NCBI GenBank assembly: GCA_937907585.1
Contig: CALCVH010000126.1
Location: 1-15,579 of the forward strand
DNA from: an uncultured Bacillota bacterium
GTDB lineage: Bacteria > Bacillota_I > Bacilli_A > Izemoplasmatales > UBA1188
Direction: 5' to 3'
Length of the DNA stretch: 15,579 bases
The notes under the pieces were generated by a model. The model searched no databases. It saw nothing but the letters and a program-made list of their open reading frames with translations, and was not told the DNA's origin. A program made the position numbers and the translations under genes. Numbering within the stretch: the stretch's first letter is position 1; the number at the start of each line of letters is the position of its first letter. Shown one piece after another: positions 1 to 6,700 of the stretch.

Positions 1-48
1 AATAAATTTATAATTTATTAAAAACTATGAATTTAATAAGAATTGTTA

Positions 49-54
49 TATAAT
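49..54 (+). promoter_or_regulatory. Candidate -10 box for the GH78 gene
   Basis: A perfect TATAAT lies about 40 bases before the GH78 start codon. No convincing -35 box sits 16-18 bases upstream (the region reads around CTATGA), so the assignment rests on the -10 alone in very AT-rich DNA. An AT-only inverted repeat (AATAAATT, 3-base gap, AATTTATT) at 1-19 lies upstream. It could be an operator or chance. Confidence 0.4.
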
Positions 55-92
55 TAAAGCTGATAGATAGTTAATTAATAACGGAGAAAAAC

Positions 93-2273
93 ATGGATAT
101 TTCTAATCTTTTAAAGAATAATTTTATTTGTCAAAATGAAAAATATGGAACTTTATATGATAGAGTAAACGCTCCACTTTTTCGTAAAGATTTTATAGTA
201 AATAATGTTAAATCAGCCAAACTATATATATGTGGTTTAGGATTATATGAATTATATATTAATGGTGAAAAAATAACTAAAGGTAAGCTCGCTCCTTATT
301 TTTCTAATCCAAATCACTTTATGTATTATGATGAATATGATGTTGTGGATAAGTTAGCTAAAGGTGGAAACGCAATATCAGTACTTCTTGGATGTGGATG
401 GTTAAATCCAATTGGTGGAAAAATATGGGGATTTACTGAAGCGGACTATAGAAGTTCTGAAAGAATGTCTTTAGTATTAACCATTAATGATGAAGTATTT
501 TTAGTTTCTGATGAATCATTCTTTGTAAAAGATTCACATATTATTTTTAATGATTTAAGATGCGGTGAATACGTTGATAATAGATTATATAATAAGCTTG
601 ATTATCTATATGGAAATATTGATTCATCTTTTAAAAGTGCAAAAAAGACATATTCATTAAAAGGTGAAATGGTACTTTCTAAAACAGATCCTATTATAGT
701 AAGGGAAGTAAGAAAACCAATATCTATTAAGAAGAGCGATGATGGATATATCTATGATTTTGGAGAAAATTTAGCTGGTATACCTAGATTTAAAATAAAA
801 GGACATAAGGGACAGTTAATTTCTTTATGGCACTTTGAAGCTACTTTAGATGGAACATTTTATAATAAAAACACTTGTACACCTGATGCGGATAGATATA
901 TGTCACAAAAAGATATATTAATTTGTAGCGGTGAAGAAGATTATTTTGAACCATCATTTACTTACCATGGTTTTAGATATATTTATTTAGAAGGTTCTGA
1001 AGGAATAGAATGTTCTCTTGAAATGTTGGTTCTATCATCTAATATATTAAAAAGAGCGTCTTTTGAATGTTCAAATGAAATAATAAATAGAATTCAACAT
1101 ATCACACTAAATAGTGATATAAGCAACTTCTTCTACTTCCCTACTGATTGTCCACAAAGAGAAAAGAATGGGTGGACTGGAGATGCATCATTATCTTCTG
1201 AACAACTAATGTATAATTTTGATTGCGCAAGTAGTTTATCAGTTTGGTTAGATAATATAAGGGCTGCGCAAAGAGAGGATGGTCAAATCCCTGGAGTAGT
1301 ACCAACATATAAATTTGGATATGATTGGGGAAATGGACCAAATTGGGATAACGTCTTAATAGAACTTCCATTCTATATCTATAAATTTACTGGTAATAAA
1401 CAAGTTATTTTAGATAATAAAGATGCGATATATAAATATTTAAATATTAACTTAAAGAATAGGCTAAATAGTGATGGATTAATATCATTTGGTTTATGCG
1501 ATTGGTGTGAAGCAGGAAGCATACTAGAATATGTTTGTTCAACACCAGTTGAAGTAACAGATACTTTAACTTGTATAGATATGTTATCCAAATCAAGCAT
1601 ATTATTTAATGTGATTAATGAATTAGAAAAATCAAATTATTGTATAGAATTTAAGAATGAACTTATTAATAGATTCAAAAATAAATGGATTAAAGATTAT
1701 AGGGTAACTTGTAATACTCAAACCGCTCAAGCATTAGCCATTAAGACAGGAATATTTAATGAAAATGAAGTTAAATACGCTGAAAAAAGATTGGTTGAAT
1801 TAATCCATTTAAACAATGATTTAATGAAGTATGGAGTTATAGGAAATAAAGTAATATATGATTGTTTGACTGAAAATGGTGATGGCGATCTCGCAATAAA
1901 ACTAATTACTCAAGAAAGATTCCCTTCATTTAATTATTGGTTAAAGAATGATGCGACTTCATTATGGGAAGCATTTAATGAATTAGAGGATAATAAACTA
2001 ATGAGAAAAGATGGTGGTAGAGTATTATCATTAAATCATCATTTCTGGGGTAGCGTATCCGCATTCTTCTATAAATATATTGCGGGAATTATAGTTAATC
2101 CAAATATGAATAATGAAAATGAAATCATAGTTAAGCCTTACTTATTTAAAGATATTGATTATGTAAAATGTAGTTTTAAAAATAAAGATAATTCTATAGT
2201 ATTTGAAGTAATTAAAAATAATAATGATTTAAAGATAAATATTATTGAAAATAATGGATTTATCATTATATAG
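93..2273 (+). CDS. GH78 family alpha-L-rhamnosidase, cytoplasmic, compact form
   Basis: This 726-residue enzyme is predicted to cleave terminal alpha-L-rhamnose by an inverting mechanism. Residues about 28-190 match the N-terminal rhamnosidase domain (GLGLYELYING near 48-58, LLGCGW near 98-103). About 205-315 form a beta domain ending in FTYHGFRY, 318-655 the (alpha/alpha)6 barrel, and 656-726 the C-terminal beta domain. The GH78 signature DCPQREKNGWTGD is at 352-364, with the active-site acids D352, E357 and D364 all present. E626 in TSLWE is the probable general base, followed by NHHFWGSV at 648-655. There is no signal peptide or membrane segment, so it should act on imported rhamnosides. 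It is shorter than many family members (often 900-1000 residues), apparently lacking extra N-terminal modules. The ATG is preceded by GGAG at 83-86. The family call is firm; the exact substrate is unknown. Confidence 0.95.
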   Translation: MDISNLLKNNFICQNEKYGTLYDRVNAPLFRKDFIVNNVKSAKLYICGLGLYELYINGEKITKGKLAPYFSNPNHFMYYDEYDVVDKLAKGGNAISVLLGCGWLNPIGGKIWGFTEADYRSSERMSLVLTINDEVFLVSDESFFVKDSHIIFNDLRCGEYVDNRLYNKLDYLYGNIDSSFKSAKKTYSLKGEMVLSKTDPIIVREVRKPISIKKSDDGYIYDFGENLAGIPRFKIKGHKGQLISLWHFEATLDGTFYNKNTCTPDADRYMSQKDILICSGEEDYFEPSFTYHGFRYIYLEGSEGIECSLEMLVLSSNILKRASFECSNEIINRIQHITLNSDISNFFYFPTDCPQREKNGWTGDASLSSEQLMYNFDCASSLSVWLDNIRAAQREDGQIPGVVPTYKFGYDWGNGPNWDNVLIELPFYIYKFTGNKQVILDNKDAIYKYLNINLKNRLNSDGLISFGLCDWCEAGSILEYVCSTPVEVTDTLTCIDMLSKSSILFNVINELEKSNYCIEFKNELINRFKNKWIKDYRVTCNTQTAQALAIKTGIFNENEVKYAEKRLVELIHLNNDLMKYGVIGNKVIYDCLTENGDGDLAIKLITQERFPSFNYWLKNDATSLWEAFNELEDNKLMRKDGGRVLSLNHHFWGSVSAFFYKYIAGIIVNPNMNNENEIIVKPYLFKDIDYVKCSFKNKDNSIVFEVIKNNNDLKINIIENNGFIII

Positions 2274-2275
2274 TT

Positions 2276-2315
2276 ATAAAGGCCAAACAAAGAGGAGTAC
2301 TTGTTTGGTCTTTAT
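2276..2315 (+). terminator. Intrinsic terminator after the GH78 gene
   Basis: Starting three bases after the TAG, a 15-bp stem (ATAAAGGCCAAACAA against TTGTTTGGTCTTTAT) encloses a 10-base loop. The single imperfection is a G-U pair on the plus-strand RNA but an A-C mismatch on the minus strand, which favours rightward use. The U-tract is short and partly inside the stem. It lies between convergent genes and may also work weakly leftward. Confidence 0.72.
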
Positions 2316-2334
2316 ATTAAAGCAAAAATGTATA

Positions 2335-3513
2335 TTAACTATATCTTCTCAAATAGTCAGAATTATATTCTATTGTGCTCATTGAATGAGTAAGTTCTGC
2401 GATGTTTTGAGAATTCTGTGTTTGTAAAGCTAAATTAAGTTCGTTACAGTAGCTGCTTATTTGTGCTGCAATAGCTATGTCATCCAATTTTGAGTTAATT
2501 CTATTTAACTCATATGATACCGCATTAATACCGTTATTTATCTCTTTTAATGTTTCTGTCATACGATACATTGTCTTATTTAATGTGTCAAGTTGATTTA
2601 TTATTATATCTAGTTGATTAATAATTCTACCTGCCTTAATTTCTTCTTCATATAAGTTGTAACATCCATGTGGTCCTTGTAATTCTGTGCATCTTCCTGA
2701 TTCAAGATATTGAATAAATTGACAAATTGCTTCTATATTCCAATATGAACGGTATATATTACTATATTGTAATACTCCATTATATATATTATTTGTTACT
2801 TGTACATTTTTATTACAATTACTTTTAAAGTTTAATAGGCTTTCATTTTTATTATTTAAAGTATATATTCTCTCATCGATTTCATTTTCTTTATTCAAAA
2901 TATTATTCAATTTTTTATTATAATCTACTTCTGAATATGTAACTAATAACTCCGGAAGATTCGCTTTTTCTTCTTTAGCGTTTTTTATTCTTTTTAAACC
3001 TTCTACTAGAATAAAAAGAATAAAAAAAGCTCCAACTATTATTACTATTACATAAAAAATATTACCTGTTTTTAAAGTTCCTGCTGCATATTTATACGAG
3101 TACACAAAAAAATTCATAAATGTAAATTCATAATCTGTGCCAAACCCGCCACCAGTTCTAGCATCATTTGGAGATGTTCTTGCAAATAAAAACATTATTC
3201 CTGAAGCTATAGCGTAAATTATCGCCATTGACAATGTTGATACAAAAATAAATCTTAATACAGCTAATACTATTTTTTTATTGGCCTTTTTATAATGTTC
3301 TTTTAAAGTTTTAGAATTTCGATCTTCGTTATTCTTATAAGCGTCATCCAACTCTTTGTTTTCTGCTATTAATTTATCCTTTTTCTTTTCTAGTATTTTG
3401 ATCTCTTCTTTATTTTCTTTAACTGTATTATTTGCGATATCACTGCATTTACTGTTAATCATCTTAAATACATAAATGTTTTTTGCAGCTAAAAGGTTCT
3501 CAAGTGTATTCAT
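2335..3513 (-). CDS. Hypothetical two-helix membrane protein with coiled coils
   Basis: The 392-residue product has a charged helical N-terminus (coiled-coil-like about 31-75), a hydrophobic segment at about 81-111, a loop of about 40 residues rich in Gly and aromatic residues, and a second hydrophobic segment at about 151-171. A second charged coiled-coil stretch follows (about 175-230), then a C-terminal cytoplasmic-type region. Within that region, about 254-310 carries ESGRCTELQGPHGCYNLYEE and a leucine/isoleucine heptad stretch (IINQLDIIINQLDTL) continuing to about 345. I recall similar GRC-x-L-x-GP-x-G-x-YNLYE segments in uncharacterised Firmicutes proteins but know no function. There is no cleavable signal peptide. 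The start is supported by AGAGGAA upstream of ATG. It has its own promoter and converges on the GH78 gene, so it is probably not part of either sugar locus. A membrane sensor, septal or envelope-associated scaffold role would be a guess. Confidence 0.85.
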   Translation of the reverse strand: MNTLENLLAAKNIYVFKMINSKCSDIANNTVKENKEEIKILEKKKDKLIAENKELDDAYKNNEDRNSKTLKEHYKKANKKIVLAVLRFIFVSTLSMAIIYAIASGIMFLFARTSPNDARTGGGFGTDYEFTFMNFFVYSYKYAAGTLKTGNIFYVIVIIVGAFFILFILVEGLKRIKNAKEEKANLPELLVTYSEVDYNKKLNNILNKENEIDERIYTLNNKNESLLNFKSNCNKNVQVTNNIYNGVLQYSNIYRSYWNIEAICQFIQYLESGRCTELQGPHGCYNLYEEEIKAGRIINQLDIIINQLDTLNKTMYRMTETLKEINNGINAVSYELNRINSKLDDIAIAAQISSYCNELNLALQTQNSQNIAELTHSMSTIEYNSDYLRRYS

Positions 3514-3583
3514 TAATAGTTCCTCTTTTCATGGTTTATTTTATAAATATAATTAGCAATCGTCGATAATTTAAATATGTTTT

Positions 3584-3612
3584 ATTTTAGCATTTATTAC
3601 CAATTATTACAA
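3584..3612 (-). promoter_or_regulatory. Promoter for the coiled-coil membrane protein gene
   Basis: On the minus strand, TTGTAA (3607-3612) is separated by exactly 17 bases from TAAAAT (3584-3589). The -10 box is preceded by TGC, giving an extended -10 element. This is a good sigma-A type match. The -10 box is about 70 bases before the start codon at 3513, leaving a leader of roughly 60 bases. Confidence 0.72.
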
Positions 3613-3686
3613 TAGATGCAAATACATAGAAAAATACAAAAAAACTTATTATGTTATATTAATAACCAAAATCTTTTAATATTTTC

Positions 3687-3721
3687 AACTAAAAGGAGAC
3701 TCCTTAACGGAGCCTCCAGTT
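3687..3721 (-). terminator. Intrinsic terminator ending the large leftward operon
   Basis: Read leftward, GGAGGCTCC, a 5-base loop (GTTAA) and GGAGTCTCC form a 9-bp GC-rich stem with one G-U pair, followed directly by TTTT. The flanking AACT and AGTT can extend the pairing across those four T bases. On the plus strand the same position is an A-C mismatch, so the element is tuned for leftward transcripts. It begins about 20 bases after the TAA of the 1774-residue surface protein. Confidence 0.85.
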
Positions 3722-3741
3722 TTTATTAACGAGTTACAATT

Positions 3742-6700
3742 TTAGAATTGTTCTCTTCTTTTCTTTATTACTATTAAGCCGAAGCCTAGTAAAGCAATAA
3801 CTGCACCTGCACCTACAGTTATCGAAGATTTACATCCTTTCTTCTTAGTTTCTTTAAAGTCAGGATCTTTTTCTCCACAGTATTCGCATTTACCATCACT
3901 GCCATACTTATGACCAGTAGCATTTGTAACAACATCAGCTACTTCAGTAGTGCCTTCTGCATCACTATACTTCTTACCGCATACTGAACATTCATAGTAT
4001 TCGATATTACCATCTTCAGTACATGTAGCAGCTTTAGCTTCATGATGAGTTAAACTATGTTGAGCAGTAACTGATACATTAGCAACTTGATTAGTTCCAG
4101 CTGCATCACTAAAGTTCTTTCCGCATTCACTGCAGTGATAATATTCTATGTTACCTGGTTCTGTGCATGTAGCAGTTTTAGCTTCATGATGAGTTAAAGT
4201 ATGTTGTGCTGGAGCAGTTACATCTGTTACTTCAGTAGTGCCTTCAGCGTCACTATACTTCTTACCACATACTGAACATTCATAATATGCGATTGAGCCA
4301 GCTTCTGTACATGTTGCTTGAACAGCTTCATGGAATGTAAGAGTATGTCTTGGAGCAACTGTAACATCAGTCACTTCAGTTGCACCTTCTGCATCGCTAA
4401 ATTTCTTACCACAAGCTGAACATTCATAGTATTCAATGTTACCTGCAGTAGTACAAGTTGGAGCTACAGCATCTACTTTTGTTAATGTATGATGTGCTTT
4501 AGCAACTATATCAGTTATTTCAGTTGCACCTTCTGCATCACTGAACATCTTATTACATGATGAGCATACATAATATTCAATTGTTCCATCTTCTGTACAT
4601 GTTGCGGCAACTGCTTCAACCTTAGTTAATGTATGAGCTTTAGGAACAGTAACATTAGTTACTTCAGTTGTACCTTCAGCATCGCCGAACATCTTGCTAC
4701 AGTTAGTACAGAGATAATATTCGATATTTCCATCTTCAATGCATGTAGCAGCTTTAGCTTCAACTTTAACTAAAGTATGAGTATCTCCACATGGTACATA
4801 ATCAGCATCATAGAATGTATTCTTACCATCAGCAGTAATAAATACTACATTTCCTTCTACTACATCTTGTGCTAATTCCATATCATACATTGCGACTAAT
4901 TGACCATCAATCTTTAGATATAAAGTATACTTACCAGCAAATGTCTCACCATCCATAATTGCGAGTCTACCGAATTCAACTTCATATGTCTCACCTTGAG
5001 TGAATGAATATGATAAGTCGTACCAACCAGATGCATCGCCTTTACCTAGGTGTACTTTAGATCCATCAGAGTTATTTAATATAAATGAACTTGGTTGACT
5101 CCATTTAGCAGCGCTTGATGTTAAATGAACTTGGTTATTCTTAAGTTCAACTGCTTCATACATAAACTTAAATACTAATGAATAGTAAGGCTTATGATCT
5201 TCATTATCATATGTTAAGTCTGTATTTCCAGATATTGGTAATATATTTTTAACTAATTTACCTTCTTTTAATAGATCGTTAACGCCAATTTCTTTAGCCT
5301 CTTCATATGTTAAGAATGCATCATATACTTTATTTTGAGTGTTGAGTTCACTGAAGTTGAAGAATATTAGATTTCCGAAATCACTAGCTTCAAATGGAGT
5401 AATGCTTGAACCAATAAGTTCACCATCAATCTTGAAATATACTAAATAAGTATTTGTTGGTGCACCATTATTTAAAATAGCTATTCTACCAAATTCAAAA
5501 TTGTATAATCCTTCTTTTAAGGCTGGATATTTAACATAAGAATTTTTATTGTTTACATACTGATTAAAATGGTTACCTTCGCCTCTTAGCCATAATGATT
5601 TAGAGGTATCCCACTTATTATCTTTTTTAACTCCGAGATATACATTAACAGCGTTTTTATCTGAAGTATTAGTATCATTTACATCATATTTAAAGTTAAA
5701 TATAATGCTTCTATTAGTATTATTTTGTCCAAATTCGAAGCTTGCATCAGTATTCTTGTTTTCACTGATAACCATATTTCCTGTTGTATTATTAAATGTT
5801 AAATCTGAAACTGATATACTATCAACTACAGTATCAAGAGTTAACTCAGTATTAGTTATTTCAGTTGTTCCTTCTGCATCACTGAATTTCTTATGACATT
5901 CACTACATTCATAATATTCAACATTTCCGTTTGAAGTTAATGTTGGTGCAACTGCTTCAACTTTTGTTAATTTATGAGTTGCAAGAACAGTTAATTCTGT
6001 TACTTCTGTAGTACCTTCAGAATCACTGAAGTTCTTATTACATACTGAACATGAATAATACTCAATAGTTCCATTTTCTGTGCAAGTAGCAGCAACTGCA
6101 TCATGATGTGTCATATTATGACCTAAAGCAGAGATTTCAGCGCCACCAACTTTATATCCACAAGAACAAACTTTAAGAACTTCTTTACCTGCAGTTGTAC
6201 AAGTTGCGCTAACGCCAGGATTAGCTGGATCATCTACTAAGTTATGATCATCTACATTCAATGCAGTAAAGATCTTTAAGTTATCCATATATAAGAATGT
6301 ATCATTAGAAAGTGTAGATTTATTTGTAATTCTAATTTCATATACTTCTACTTCTGTAGTAGAAACAAATGTGAATGTTTCAAATCCAGTAGTAACATGG
6401 AAATTATAGAAATTATTTGCGTCACCTAGTACATATAATGTTTGAGTTGCGCCACCAACTTTAACTGTTAATGATACCTTAACACCCATTTCTTTAGAAG
6501 TAGTCCAGTAGTTACCTAAATCAATACTGAAAGAATTACCTTTTGCGATTGGAGCAGCTCCTTCAAAATTGAAGATATATTGATTAGTCATTGACCATCC
6601 AGCTGTCATATTAACTACAATTGAGCCATTCTTTTCTCTAACTCTCATTTGGCCAGACATAGTTTCCCAGTTATTAGTGTATTTTCTTTGAGTCCATCTT

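Noticed and set aside
3742..3846. LPxTG-type sortase anchor at the C-terminus
   Set aside because: No LPxTG or close variant precedes the hydrophobic segment in either surface protein; a Gly-Cys motif is there instead.
3913..4779. CRISPR-like regular spacing
   Set aside because: The period is 144 bases, fully in frame with a long protein, and conservation follows codons. There is no repeat-spacer pattern.
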